From Trichocoleus sp. FACHB-46 (GTDB lineage: Bacteria; Cyanobacteriota; Cyanobacteriia; FACHB-46), in assembly GCF_014695385.1 (NCBI RefSeq), contig NZ_JACJOD010000076.1, positions 143,042 through 207,041 on the forward strand: DNA of 64,000 nucleotides, in the 5' to 3' direction. Positions 35,605-44,936 of the stretch are shown here, one piece after another. Numbering within the stretch: position 1 is the stretch's first letter; each line of letters begins with the position of its first letter. Position numbers and translations under genes: made by a program. Under the pieces are notes generated by a model. It ran no database searches, was not told where the DNA came from, and saw only the letters and a program-made list of their open reading frames with translations.

Positions 35605-36213
35605 TAGATTGGAACAAGCTTGCAATGCCATCTCAACCACCTGTAGGAGGTCTGCGCGGCTGGCTCCACTGGAGGCTTGGACGGACATGCCAAAGTTGAC
35701 AGTTAGGACAAAGCGGGCCAAGGCAGCGGGGTCAGTATCAGACGACAAATCCCCTTCCGCGATCGCCCGCTCAAAGCGATCGCAAATTGTTGCCTCGATT
35801 AATATTCGGCGTTCTGCCAGTTCTTGATAGAGTGGATCGCTTGGATCAGCACATGAAAGCACAGTTTGGGCATAGAGGCATCTTGGCGGATTGTCTGGAT
35901 TCGTCAGCAAATCAACCACCCCATACATCATTCGCTCGATCACTTTACGGGCAGTCGGCTCCTTTAGAGCTTGGGCCATGTAGGGTGTTTGTTGCTCTTG
36001 GTAAAGATCGAGCACCTTACGAAATAGAGTTTCCTTATTACCAAAAGCCGCATAGAGGCTGGGACGGTTAATCCCCATTGCCTCCGTGAGTTCGGTCAAG
36101 GATGTTCCCAGATAGCCCTTGCGCCAAAACACCTGTAGAGCTTTTTCTAAGGCTTCGTCGATATCGAAAGCGCGAGGACGTCCCTGAGCAGTGTGAAGTT
36201 TTCTCGTTTCCAT
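35602..36213 (-). CDS. TetR/AcrR-family transcriptional regulator
   Basis: The ATG at 36213 (METRKLHTAQGRPR) is chosen; the TTG further upstream has no support. The protein has 203 residues. The N-terminal helix-turn-helix is typical: ALQVFWRKGYLGTSLTELT followed by AMGINRPSLYAAFGNKETLF. The C-terminal ligand-binding region is of the TetR_C (YxaF/AcrR) kind. The predicted -10 box ends about 7 bp before the ATG, so the transcript is probably leaderless. A perfect 6-2-6 palindrome overlaps this box and the ATG, which suggests autorepression. It is divergent from the giant hybrid kinase gene and co-oriented with DsbA-like/DUF981. Confidence 0.92.
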   Translation of the reverse strand: METRKLHTAQGRPRAFDIDEALEKALQVFWRKGYLGTSLTELTEAMGINRPSLYAAFGNKETLFRKVLDLYQEQQTPYMAQALKEPTARKVIERMMYGVVDLLTNPDNPPRCLYAQTVLSCADPSDPLYQELAERRILIEATICDRFERAIAEGDLSSDTDPAALARFVLTVNFGMSVQASSGASRADLLQVVEMALQACSNL

Positions 36214-36225
36214 ACTGTTCAGTAT
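36212..36225. promoter_or_regulatory. Candidate TetR operator overlapping promoter and start codon
   Basis: ATACTG-TT-CAGTAT is a perfect palindrome. On the minus strand it overlaps a -10-like TATACT (36226-36221) and the ATG of the TetR gene (36213-36211). It also lies 9 bp upstream of the -35 box of the rightward promoter, so one protein could control both genes. Confidence 0.6.
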
Positions 36226-36234
36226 AAAACTTTC

Positions 36235-36263
36235 TTGACACCCCAAGTTAAGCAGGAGATACT
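36235..36263 (+). promoter_or_regulatory. Candidate promoter of the giant hybrid kinase
   Basis: TTGACA at 36235-36240 and GATACT at 36258-36263 are separated by 17 bp. Transcription would begin near 36270, giving a leader of about 33 nt before the ATG at 36303. Confidence 0.6.
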
Positions 36264-36302
36264 TTCTGTACCGATTGGTAAATAAATTACAGGCTAGTAA
36301 TT

Positions 36303-39300
36303 ATGATTTCCTTACCAAACGTCATTGTTCAAGGAAAGCTTTACGAAAGCCGCAACTCTCTGGTTTACCGAGGGATTAGAAAATCAGATCACTTGCCGAT
36401 CATCCTCAAAGTTCTTAAGCAAGACTATCCCACTCCATCCGAACTGATTCGTTATAAGCAGGAATATGAAATCACCCAATCACTTAATCTTGAGGGAGTG
36501 ATCAAAGCTTACGCACAGCAGGATTATCAAAGAACGCTCGTCATTCTTCTAGAAGATTTTGGTGGCAAGTCCTTAGAAAAATGGATTCGGGACGCTGCTA
36601 AGTCATACTGCCCCATGCCTCTACCTGAGTTTCTGCGTTTTGCAATTACGGTTACGAAGATCTTGGGGGACATTCATACTGCCAACGTAATTCATAAAGA
36701 TATCAACCCCAGTAATATCGTGCTCAATCCCCAAACGGGACAAGTTAAAGTTATCGATTTTGGTATTTCTACACGTCTGGGTCGCACTAATCCTACCTTT
36801 AACAACCCCCATATTCTAGAAGGTACTTTAGCGTACATTTCCCCAGAGCAAACTGGGCGCATGAACCGCTCGTTGGATTATCGCACTGATTTTTATTCCC
36901 TCGGTATCACCTTCTACGAACTGCTCACTGGACAGTTACCGTTTCCTACCGCTGACATTCTTGAATTAGTTCATTGTCACATCGCCAAACAACCTGTGCC
37001 GCCGCATGAGTTGAATGCAGAGATTCCTAAAGCCATGTCAGATATGGTTTTAAAGCTGATGGCGAAAAATGCGGAAGATCGCTATCAGAGTGCATGGGGC
37101 ATCAAAGCGGATTTAGAACTCTGTGCTCAGCAGTTAACAGAAACAGATCTAATAGGTAACTTGCAGCTGGGGTTGCATGATGTTTCTGATCAGTTTCAAA
37201 TTCCCCAAAAATTGTATGGACGCAGCGCAGAGATTGCGGCCCTACTGGCATCATTTGACAGAGTGGCCGCAAGAATTAAAACAGGGATAACAGAAATAAA
37301 AAGGGAAGAAAACACAGGGGATATAGATATCTCTCGTTCCTCGATTCCTATACCTTCTGAAAGGTTGCTCGTCTCTGGCTATGCTGGTGTTGGCAAATCA
37401 GCTCTGGTTCAGGAACTTTACAAACCTATCACAGCAAGACGTGGCTATTTTGTCTCTGGTAAGTTTGACCAATTGCAGCGCAATACTCCCTATAGTGCGA
37501 TCGCCCATGCTCTACAAAAATTAGTGCAACAACTGCTGGGCGAACCCGATGAGCAGTTGCAACAGTGGCGATCGCGCCTACTTGCAGCGTTGGGAAGCAA
37601 TGGGCAACTAGTTGTTGATGTGATTCCTGAATTGGAATTGATTGTAGGCAAACAGCCCCCTGTCATAGAAGTGGGAGCAACAGAAGCACAGAATCGTTTC
37701 AACCGCATCTTTCAGCAATTTTTACGGGTGTTTTGTTCAGAGTCACATCCTTTAGTAATCTTTTTAGATGATTTGCAGTGGATCGACTCCGCCACGCTGA
37801 AGCTAATTGGACTGATGTTACTGGATGAACAAGCCCAATCGCTATTTTTGATCGGAGCCTATCGAGATAATGAAGTACATCCAACTCATCCATTGACTTT
37901 AGCGCTAGAGAGCTTACGGAAACAGGGAGCGGTGTTTCAAGAAATTGTTCTTCGACCTTTAATGCTAGAACCGTTAAGCCAGTTGCTTGCTGAGACACTA
38001 CATCAGGATGTTGAAACCGTTCGTTCTCTAGCTCAGTTAGTATTGCGTAAAACCGAGGGCACCCCTTTCTTTGTCAATGAATTTTTGCGAATGTTGTATG
38101 GCCAAAATCTGTTGACTTTTGATGCTGCACACCGAAGCTGGCAGTGGAACATTGCTCAGATTGAAGCCCAGAATATCACTGATAATGTCGTAGATCTGAT
38201 GCTAGTCAAGTTGAAGAAACTGCCAAAGGACACGCAGCGTCTTTTGCGGCTAGCCGCTTGTATTGGATCTGAATTTGATTTGGATACTTTAGCGCTCGTT
38301 TGTGAGCAGTCTTCCAACAGAGTATTTCGAGATTTGCTGCCAGCGCTCCAGGAAGGATTTATTCAGCCTCTCTCTGAATTAGATCAAGACCTATTATTTC
38401 AGCAATACAAGTTCCTGCACGATCGCGTCCAGCAAACTGCTTATGCTTTGATTGATCCATCACAAAAACACATTATTCATCTGCAAATTGGTCGCAATCT
38501 CCTCGAAAAAACTTTATTAGAACCTCTGTCAGACTGGCTATTTAAATCAGTTGATCATCTAAACTACGGGATTAACCTTGTTACTGATGCTGATGAACGA
38601 ATTGAGATTGCCAAGTTAAATTTGATGGCAGGGCGTAAGGCAAAAGCCGCGATCGCCTACAGAGCAGCAAAAAAATATTTAGCTCAAGGAAGAGAATGGC
38701 TAACATTTTCTAGCTGGCAGAGTCATTATAACCTAACCTTAGAGTTGTATATAGAAACCACAGAAGTTTCGTATTTATGTGGTGAGTTTGAAGATGTAGA
38801 GCAGTGGGCAGGAGTTGCTCTGATAGAAGCCAAAACGGTTCTCGATAGCGTAAAGCTCTACGAAATTAAAGTTCAAGCATACATCGCGCAGAAACAGCTA
38901 GTAAAAGCCATTAACACTGCATTACAAGTTTTGCAGCAGCTAGGAATTAGTTTCCCTAAAACGCCCACCCCATCGGAAATTCGCCGTGAACTAGACGCGA
39001 CCACATCTCTCTTTGACAATTGCCAGATCGGGGACTTAATCCATTTGCCAGAAATGATCGAACTGGAAAAATTAGCGGCGATGCGAATCCTATCCAGCAT
39101 CACGATCACTGCCCAAATCGCTGCTCCTAATTTGACACCGCTACTTGCATCCAAACAGGTCAACCTGTCTATTCTGTATGGCAATGCATTTGTGTCTCCC
39201 TTTGCTTACGCCACCTTTGGGTTAATTCTTTGTGGTGTGGTCGGAAACATAGAGTCTGGCTATGAGTTCGGACAGCTTGCTATAAGGCTTTTATCACAGT

Positions 39301-42281
39301 GTCATACCCATGCCTTGAAAGCCAGGACTTTGAATATCGTAAATAATTTTATTATTCACTGGAAAGAACATGCTAGAGAGCTATTGAAGCCTTTGTTAGA
39401 AGGCTATCAAAGCGGGCTAGAAACTGGAGATTTAGAATTTGCTGCCTATTGTGCTTATACTTACTGCTTTCAATCCTATGCGAATGGAAAAGAACTCATA
39501 GAAGTTGAACACAATATGGCGATCTATGGAGAAGCAATTCGTCAAATTAAGCAAGAAACAGCATATACCTGGAATCAGATATTTCGGCAGGCCATCATAA
39601 ACTTGACAGGACAATCGGCCAACCCAACCCAACTAGTTGGCGAATCCTACAATGAGGACAATGAACTGCCAAAATACGAATCCAGAAATGATGGAAGCAG
39701 CATCTTTTCTGTCTATTTTAACAAACTTTTCCTATGCTACCTTTTTTCTGAATATGCTCAAGCTGTTGAAAACGGAGTCCTAGCGGGAAGTTATCTGATT
39801 CGATTAACAGGCACATCTCTTGAGCCTCTGTACTATCTCTATATTTCTCTCGCAAGGCTCGCAATATATCCTGAAAGCAGCAATCAAGTACAGAAAGAAC
39901 TCCTCCAAGAAGTTACCCTAAGCCAGGAGAAAATGAAGCTATGGGCACATCATGCGCCAATGAACTATTTGCATAAATATAATTTAGTTCAAGCAGAGAC
40001 GGCACAAGTTTTGGGGCAGTGGTTTGAGGCGGAGGAGTTTTATGAACAAGCGATTCAAGGAGCTAGGGAAAATGAATATATTCAGGAAGAGGCATTAGCA
40101 TACGAATTGGCTGCAAAACATTATTTGGCGCGTGGTCGCGAAAAGTTTGCTCAAACCTACATGAAAGAAGCTCACTACTGTTATGAACGTTGGGGAGCCA
40201 CAGTGAAGGTGAAAGATTTAGAAACTCGCTACCCACAGTTTTTTCCTCAAGCGTCTGATGTGGTTTCGCCAACCTATAAAACTTCTGAAACCACCTCTAA
40301 TCGCTCAGACCTTGCTTTAGATTTAGCGGCTGTGCTGAAAGCCTCTCAGGCGATATCCAGTGAAATTGAATTGGATCAGTTGCTCCGCTCCTTAATGCAA
40401 ATTTTAATCGAGACTGCTGGGGCTCAAACCGGATGCTTGATTTTAGAAAATGCAGGTGAATGGGCGATCGAAGCAGCTTGTGAACTTAGTCAAGGAGAGA
40501 ACGTCTGTACTACGAGAGTGCTGCAATCGCTTCCAACGACAAATCATCTACCAGAATCAATTATTCAGTATGTGATTCGAACTCACGAATCTGTCATCTT
40601 GAATGACGCTACTCGTGAAGGCAATTTTATTCATGATCCCTATATTCAGCACCACAAAACTCGATCGCTTCTCTGTTTACCGCTGCTGAATCAAAGTAAG
40701 CTTGTGGGCGTGCTGTACCTGGAAAATCAATTAGCAACCGGAGTTTTTTCACCAGAGCGATCGCAGGTGTTGAATCTACTATCTAGCCAGGCAGCGATCG
40801 CCATTGAAAATGCCAAACTTTACTCCAAGCTCCGCACAAGTGAAAGCCACATGACACAATTTCTAGAAGCCGTTCAAGTGGGAATTGGGGTATTAGATGC
40901 AACAGGCCGCCCCTACTATGTCAATCAACGGGGAACTCAATTATTGGGAAAAGGTATTGACCCTGTCGCGTCACCAGACTATTTTTCGGAGATCTATCAA
41001 GTTTATCTATCAGGCACCAATCAGATATATCCAACTGAGAAAATGCCAATCGTCCGAGCGCTGAATGGTGAACGCACTAGGATTGATGATATGGAGATTC
41101 ATCAAAACGACAAAATCATTCCAGTTGAAGTCTGGGGAACACCAATCTTTGACGAACAGGGTAATGTGACATATGCGATTGCAGCCTTTCAAGACATTAC
41201 GGAACGTAGACAAACCGAACAACTCCTAACCGATTACAACCGTACCTTAGAGCAACAAGTGGCGGAACGAACGGTAGCCCTACAGAAAAGCGAAGCCGAA
41301 CTGCGTCGTCGAGAACAAGAACTACGGCTGATCACCGACACTCTCCCTGCTCTAGTCGCTTATGTAGATGGCAATCGTCGCTATCAATTTATTAACCGTA
41401 CCTACGAGGTCTGGTTCAATCGCAGTCGAGATGAGATTTTAGGTAGATACGTCCATGAATTGCTCGATGAAACCGTTTATCAGAGAGTTGAACCGTTTAT
41501 TCATCAAGTATTTACAGGGCAAACTGTAAGCCTGGAAGCAGAAGTTCCCTTCCCAGTGGGTAAAAAGTCCATCAGTGCTACCTTGATCCCCGATTTTGAT
41601 GTCAATGCTCAAGTGGGAGGATTCTACAGCCTCATCACAGACATCAGCGACCAAAAACGTGCCGAAGAAGCCTCCATTCTAGAAGAGCGCAACCGCATGG
41701 CGCGAGAAATTCACGATACATTGGCGCAAGCCTTTACAGGCATTCTGCTGCATACTGGAGCAGCGACAGAGTTAATGACCAAGAAACCAGAGACTGCTCA
41801 GGCACACCTGGAAACTGTGGATGAATTAGCCCGCACCGGATTAGCTGAAGCCCGCCGATCCGTGACGACCCTCCGACCTAAATTGTTGGAGGAGGGAAAC
41901 TTGTATCATGCGCTCAATCATCTAACTCATCAAATGAAGTCTTCCACAAAGACTCATCTCACCTGTCAAACCATTGGTGAAGTTTATGCTTTACTACCCG
42001 ATGTGGAAAATAACCTATTACGTATCGGACAAGAAGCTTTAACCAACGCCATTAAATATGCCAACGCCACTGAAATTTGTATTGAGTTGGTGTACGAGAA
42101 GACGCAATGTCTATTACGAGTGAAAGATGATGGACAAGGGTTTGAAGTGGAAGTATACCCAACTCAGGGATTTGGTTTACTGGGGATGAGTGAACGGGTT
42201 GAGCAGATTGGCGGTGAATTAACCATCAGCAGCCAGCCGAATCAAGGTACAGAAATCATTGTCATCGTAAACCGGGAGTAA
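36303..42281 (+). CDS. Giant Ser/Thr kinase - AAA ATPase - GAF/PAS - histidine kinase hybrid
   Basis: The protein has 1992 residues. An N-terminal Ser/Thr kinase domain (~10-270) has catalytic HKDINPSN near 130 and DFG near 151. An AAA_16/Orc-like ATPase has Walker A GYAGVGKS at 359-366 and Walker B VIFLDD near 485. A long helical TPR-like region (~690-1340) follows, then GAF ~1345-1515 and two PAS domains (~1525-1640 and ~1675-1795). A HisKA_3 domain (His ~1804 in REIHDTLAQAF) and a C-terminal HATPase complete it. Such trifunctional kinases are common in filamentous cyanobacteria; their signals are mostly unknown. The NarL-type regulator starts 7 bp downstream and is surely its target. The last ~200 residues nearly duplicate those of the CHASE2 kinase at 53951-56233. 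Confidence 0.96.
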   Translation: MISLPNVIVQGKLYESRNSLVYRGIRKSDHLPIILKVLKQDYPTPSELIRYKQEYEITQSLNLEGVIKAYAQQDYQRTLVILLEDFGGKSLEKWIRDAAKSYCPMPLPEFLRFAITVTKILGDIHTANVIHKDINPSNIVLNPQTGQVKVIDFGISTRLGRTNPTFNNPHILEGTLAYISPEQTGRMNRSLDYRTDFYSLGITFYELLTGQLPFPTADILELVHCHIAKQPVPPHELNAEIPKAMSDMVLKLMAKNAEDRYQSAWGIKADLELCAQQLTETDLIGNLQLGLHDVSDQFQIPQKLYGRSAEIAALLASFDRVAARIKTGITEIKREENTGDIDISRSSIPIPSERLLVSGYAGVGKSALVQELYKPITARRGYFVSGKFDQLQRNTPYSAIAHALQKLVQQLLGEPDEQLQQWRSRLLAALGSNGQLVVDVIPELELIVGKQPPVIEVGATEAQNRFNRIFQQFLRVFCSESHPLVIFLDDLQWIDSATLKLIGLMLLDEQAQSLFLIGAYRDNEVHPTHPLTLALESLRKQGAVFQEIVLRPLMLEPLSQLLAETLHQDVETVRSLAQLVLRKTEGTPFFVNEFLRMLYGQNLLTFDAAHRSWQWNIAQIEAQNITDNVVDLMLVKLKKLPKDTQRLLRLAACIGSEFDLDTLALVCEQSSNRVFRDLLPALQEGFIQPLSELDQDLLFQQYKFLHDRVQQTAYALIDPSQKHIIHLQIGRNLLEKTLLEPLSDWLFKSVDHLNYGINLVTDADERIEIAKLNLMAGRKAKAAIAYRAAKKYLAQGREWLTFSSWQSHYNLTLELYIETTEVSYLCGEFEDVEQWAGVALIEAKTVLDSVKLYEIKVQAYIAQKQLVKAINTALQVLQQLGISFPKTPTPSEIRRELDATTSLFDNCQIGDLIHLPEMIELEKLAAMRILSSITITAQIAAPNLTPLLASKQVNLSILYGNAFVSPFAYATFGLILCGVVGNIESGYEFGQLAIRLLSQCHTHALKARTLNIVNNFIIHWKEHARELLKPLLEGYQSGLETGDLEFAAYCAYTYCFQSYANGKELIEVEHNMAIYGEAIRQIKQETAYTWNQIFRQAIINLTGQSANPTQLVGESYNEDNELPKYESRNDGSSIFSVYFNKLFLCYLFSEYAQAVENGVLAGSYLIRLTGTSLEPLYYLYISLARLAIYPESSNQVQKELLQEVTLSQEKMKLWAHHAPMNYLHKYNLVQAETAQVLGQWFEAEEFYEQAIQGARENEYIQEEALAYELAAKHYLARGREKFAQTYMKEAHYCYERWGATVKVKDLETRYPQFFPQASDVVSPTYKTSETTSNRSDLALDLAAVLKASQAISSEIELDQLLRSLMQILIETAGAQTGCLILENAGEWAIEAACELSQGENVCTTRVLQSLPTTNHLPESIIQYVIRTHESVILNDATREGNFIHDPYIQHHKTRSLLCLPLLNQSKLVGVLYLENQLATGVFSPERSQVLNLLSSQAAIAIENAKLYSKLRTSESHMTQFLEAVQVGIGVLDATGRPYYVNQRGTQLLGKGIDPVASPDYFSEIYQVYLSGTNQIYPTEKMPIVRALNGERTRIDDMEIHQNDKIIPVEVWGTPIFDEQGNVTYAIAAFQDITERRQTEQLLTDYNRTLEQQVAERTVALQKSEAELRRREQELRLITDTLPALVAYVDGNRRYQFINRTYEVWFNRSRDEILGRYVHELLDETVYQRVEPFIHQVFTGQTVSLEAEVPFPVGKKSISATLIPDFDVNAQVGGFYSLITDISDQKRAEEASILEERNRMAREIHDTLAQAFTGILLHTGAATELMTKKPETAQAHLETVDELARTGLAEARRSVTTLRPKLLEEGNLYHALNHLTHQMKSSTKTHLTCQTIGEVYALLPDVENNLLRIGQEALTNAIKYANATEICIELVYEKTQCLLRVKDDGQGFEVEVYPTQGFGLLGMSERVEQIGGELTISSQPNQGTEIIVIVNRE

Positions 42282-42288
42282 GCATCTC

Positions 42289-42918
42289 ATGAGTCAACCA
42301 GCGACTATCCAGGTTCTGCTTGTGGATGATCATGCCATTGTCCAACAGGGATTGGCAGCTATCATCAATGAAGAATCGGATATGGCTGTCATTGGTCAGG
42401 CCAAGAATGGGGTTGAGGCAGTTCAGTTGTTCCGTCAAGTGCAACCCGACGTGACCTTAATGGACTTGCGGATGCCACAAATGGGAGGGGTGGAAGCAAT
42501 TACGGCAATTTGCACTGAGTTCAATACCGCTCGCATCATTGTATTGACTACCTATGACGGAGATGAGGACATCTATCGGGGGTTGAGAGCAGGTTCAAAG
42601 GGATATTTACTTAAAGACTGTAAACCTAATGAACTGAGAACTGCGATTCGTACAGTTCACGAGGGGCTACAATATATTCCCCCTCACGTTGGGGCTAAGT
42701 TAGCACAGCGCATGACCCATCCAGAGCTGACCGATCGCGAATTAGAGGTGCTTCAGTTGGTCGCTCAGGGGATGAGCAATCTGGAAATCGGTGCTGCTTT
42801 GAGCATTACTGAAAGCACTGTCAAGTCCAACATCAACCGCATTTTAAGCAAGTTAGGCGCTAAAGACCGCACCCAGGCTACCATCATTGCCTTAAAGCGA
42901 GGAATTGCCAGTCTGTAA
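42289..42918 (+). CDS. NarL/FixJ-type response regulator
   Basis: The protein has 209 residues. The receiver has acidic VDDH at ~13-15, phospho-Asp59 in TLMDLRMPQMGG and the switch Lys in LLKDCKP. A LuxR-type helix-turn-helix at ~140-203 includes LTDRELEVLQLVAQGMSN and ITESTVKSNINRIL. It should bind DNA as a phosphorylated dimer. The gene starts 7 bp after the hybrid kinase, forming a HisKA_3/NarL pair. Relics of the same gene occur at 33728-33861 and 56238-56292, so this copy may now serve more than one kinase. Confidence 0.96.
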   Translation: MSQPATIQVLLVDDHAIVQQGLAAIINEESDMAVIGQAKNGVEAVQLFRQVQPDVTLMDLRMPQMGGVEAITAICTEFNTARIIVLTTYDGDEDIYRGLRAGSKGYLLKDCKPNELRTAIRTVHEGLQYIPPHVGAKLAQRMTHPELTDRELEVLQLVAQGMSNLEIGAALSITESTVKSNINRILSKLGAKDRTQATIIALKRGIASL

Positions 42919-42953
42919 AGCCTGTCATATCGACTTAAGTTTGATTTCAAGTT

Positions 42954-43070
42954 GAACTTAAGTTCGATGCCAACCCAATACTTCAGGTTGCCTCATGATT
43001 GATCGTTTTGTGGATTCAAGTATGGACCCTGAATGGACGACAGATTTGAGTTATCCCCTTAAATTAAGGG
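42954..43070 (+). repeat. ~118-bp dispersed repeat, copy C
   Basis: GAACTTAAGTTC (42954-42965) and CCCTTAAATTAAGGG (43056-43070) mark the ends. The latter faces the MOSC gene 90 bp away. Orientation is opposite to copies A, B and D, as is the gene it precedes. Confidence 0.85.
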
Positions 43071-43159
43071 CATCTAAACGGTTGCAGAGTTGAAGCGAAG
43101 AAAATGGACGGCTGTAGAAGGCTGCCATTGCCTCACGACCCAAAGCTGTGGAACTGAAA

Positions 43160-43813
43160 ATGAAACTCATCTCTGTCAATGTGGGGCTGCCACGGGAAGT
43201 GACCTGGAAAGGGAAAACAGTGAGAACTGGAATCTTCAAAGAGCCAGTCCCAGCCAGTGCAAGGGTGATGGTGCGATCGCTGAACCTAGACGGGGATGGC
43301 CAAGCTGATCTCTTGGTTCATGGGGGATTAGACAAAGCAATTTATGTCTATCCTTTTGAGCATTATGATTACTGGCGCGCTGAGTTGCCTGACACAGACC
43401 TAACGCTAGGCATTTTTGGTGAAAATCTCACAATCACTGGACTGAGAGAAGACGAAGTAAACATTGGCGATCGCTTTCAGATTGGCACAGTCAAACTGAT
43501 GGTGACACAACCTCGCCTCCCTTGCTACAAACTGGGGATTCGGTTTGGGCGACCCGATATGGTAAAGCGATTTCTCGCCAGTCGTCGCACTGGATTTTAC
43601 TTTTCCGTTTTGCAAGAAGGAGAAGTCGGAACGGGAGACACTCTAGAGTTGGTGAGCCGAGATAACAACAAGATCACGGTTGCCGACATCACTCAGCTTT
43701 ATGTGCGTGAGAAAAACAATCCAGAGCTACTTCACCGCGCAACTCAACTCGAAGCTTTACCCAAAAGTTGGCGCGACTATTTCCAGGAACAAAGTCGTCG
43801 TCAAGATGGGTAG
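43160..43813 (+). CDS. MOSC domain protein, YiiM-like
   Basis: The ATG at 43160 (MKLISVNVGLPREV) is chosen over an upstream GTG at 43148. The protein has 217 residues. The MOSC beta-barrel (~30-165) contains VHGGLDKAIYVYPFEHYDYW, GENLTITGL and the conserved Cys of QPRLPCYKLG. A C-terminal three-helix tail ending in KSWRDYF is typical of YiiM. MOSC proteins carry molybdenum cofactor, and YiiM reduces N-hydroxylated bases and similar compounds. The electron donor is not visible here. It is preceded by repeat copy C and followed by DUF981 copy 2. Confidence 0.9.
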   Translation: MKLISVNVGLPREVTWKGKTVRTGIFKEPVPASARVMVRSLNLDGDGQADLLVHGGLDKAIYVYPFEHYDYWRAELPDTDLTLGIFGENLTITGLREDEVNIGDRFQIGTVKLMVTQPRLPCYKLGIRFGRPDMVKRFLASRRTGFYFSVLQEGEVGTGDTLELVSRDNNKITVADITQLYVREKNNPELLHRATQLEALPKSWRDYFQEQSRRQDG

Positions 43814-43866
43814 ATTAACTCAATTTTTACCTAAACTTCGCTAAAACCGAACATGTGGGAGATCTT

Positions 43867-44442
43867 ATGTTTATCGATTACCTCACACTCATGCTCATTA
43901 ACCTGGCGGCTGGACTCGCTCTGTTAGCTGCCTATGTCTATTTTGGTCTGGGTGAGCCAAATCAGAGACGCTGGATTCCAGGCTTTGGGGTTGTCGGTGG
44001 GATCGCTTTAGCCACTGGTTTACACATGACATTTACCTGGCCCATTATTGGTAGTTTCAATATTGCCTTTGGTGAAACAACGGTTCTGTTTGGCATTCTC
44101 TTCGTCGGCACTTCACTCGCTCTGGCAATGGGTTGGGACCTACTGACCCTCGCTGCTTATGGCTTCTTTGCAGGACTTGTATCGCTTCTAATTGGCCTTC
44201 GCATCATCAACCTGGGAATCACACAACTTCCTCTGCTTACAGGCATTGGGTTCATTTTAGTTGGCTTGGGAGGAATTTTTTCTGCTCCGACGCTCTATTT
44301 CAAAGAAAACCGATTCTTGCGAACGATTGGAGCAATTGTGTTAATTGTGGCAGCTCTTATCTTTGCTTTTATTGGATTGAGTGCCTACTGGGGACATCTT
44401 GCTAACTTCTCGACGTGGCAACCCCAAACCCTGACAAAATAG
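43867..44442 (+). CDS. DUF981-like multi-spanning membrane protein, copy 2
   Basis: The ATG at 43867 (MFIDYLTLM) follows GGGAG and matches copy 1 at 34169-34738; the upstream GTG in frame is not needed. The protein has 191 residues and about six membrane segments, around 85% identical to copy 1 by eye, with variation in one loop (residues ~117-123) and at the C-terminus. It has no known function. Here it follows the MOSC gene and precedes a small exported protein and an intact hydrolase. That order parallels the leftward arm (DsbA-like, DUF981, hydrolase relic). Confidence 0.85.
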   Translation: MFIDYLTLMLINLAAGLALLAAYVYFGLGEPNQRRWIPGFGVVGGIALATGLHMTFTWPIIGSFNIAFGETTVLFGILFVGTSLALAMGWDLLTLAAYGFFAGLVSLLIGLRIINLGITQLPLLTGIGFILVGLGGIFSAPTLYFKENRFLRTIGAIVLIVAALIFAFIGLSAYWGHLANFSTWQPQTLTK

Positions 44443-44482
44443 CTACGTTTCTATTGAAATTCATTACGCTCTTCTGCAAATA

Positions 44483-44860
44483 ATGAAAACTCTTCTGAAA
44501 AGAGCCGCCTTATTTCTGGCTCTGCCAACCAGCGTCTTAGCTAATTTCTCTTTACCTGCCTTTGCTGATTCTACGGCTGGCATCATCCTGAGCACGAGAT
44601 GCCAGGGTGACCACAACATCAATATTTGGCAGAATTCTACTTCCGGTGAACTGCTCTATCGCGCGACTAGTCCCTATGGCAATCTAAGTTTGGGCAGAGG
44701 AACCAGCCAAACGACGGAAGGTGTTCGAGTGTATAGGTTTCGGAACAAAAATTATGAATACTGGGTGTGGGATGGCACGTTGGATAACCCCCAGTCCGGA
44801 ACTTTCGAAGTGTATAAAAACAACCGAATCTTGCTACAGCAACCCTGTACGAAAATCTGA
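44483..44860 (+). CDS. Small exported hypothetical protein
   Basis: The protein has 125 residues. A signal peptide is clear, with cleavage likely after ALPTSVLANFSLPAFA near residue 28. The mature part is ~97 residues with two cysteines (in TRCQGDHNI and QQPCTKI) that could form a disulfide joining the ends. It is beta-rich, with many aromatic and Asn residues. This layout is common among small cyanobacterial periplasmic proteins of unknown function. It lies 40 bp after DUF981 copy 2 and is probably co-transcribed with it. Confidence 0.8.
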   Translation: MKTLLKRAALFLALPTSVLANFSLPAFADSTAGIILSTRCQGDHNINIWQNSTSGELLYRATSPYGNLSLGRGTSQTTEGVRVYRFRNKNYEYWVWDGTLDNPQSGTFEVYKNNRILLQQPCTKI

Positions 44861-44936
44861 ATCCTCTGTAGGTATTCTTCATTTTCTTGAAACTCACTGC
44901 TTGCGATCCCTCAATAACTTTACAAGGGGTAATTTC

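Noticed and set aside
36214..36246. Longer TetR start at a TTG codon
   Set aside because: The extension would run through the promoter and operator; METRKLHTAQGRPR is the usual beginning of the family.
44721..44936. Upstream extension of the alpha/beta hydrolase frame
   Set aside because: It overlaps the exported-protein gene, lacks hydrolase similarity, and the ATG at 44937 has a ribosome site and matches the sister copy.
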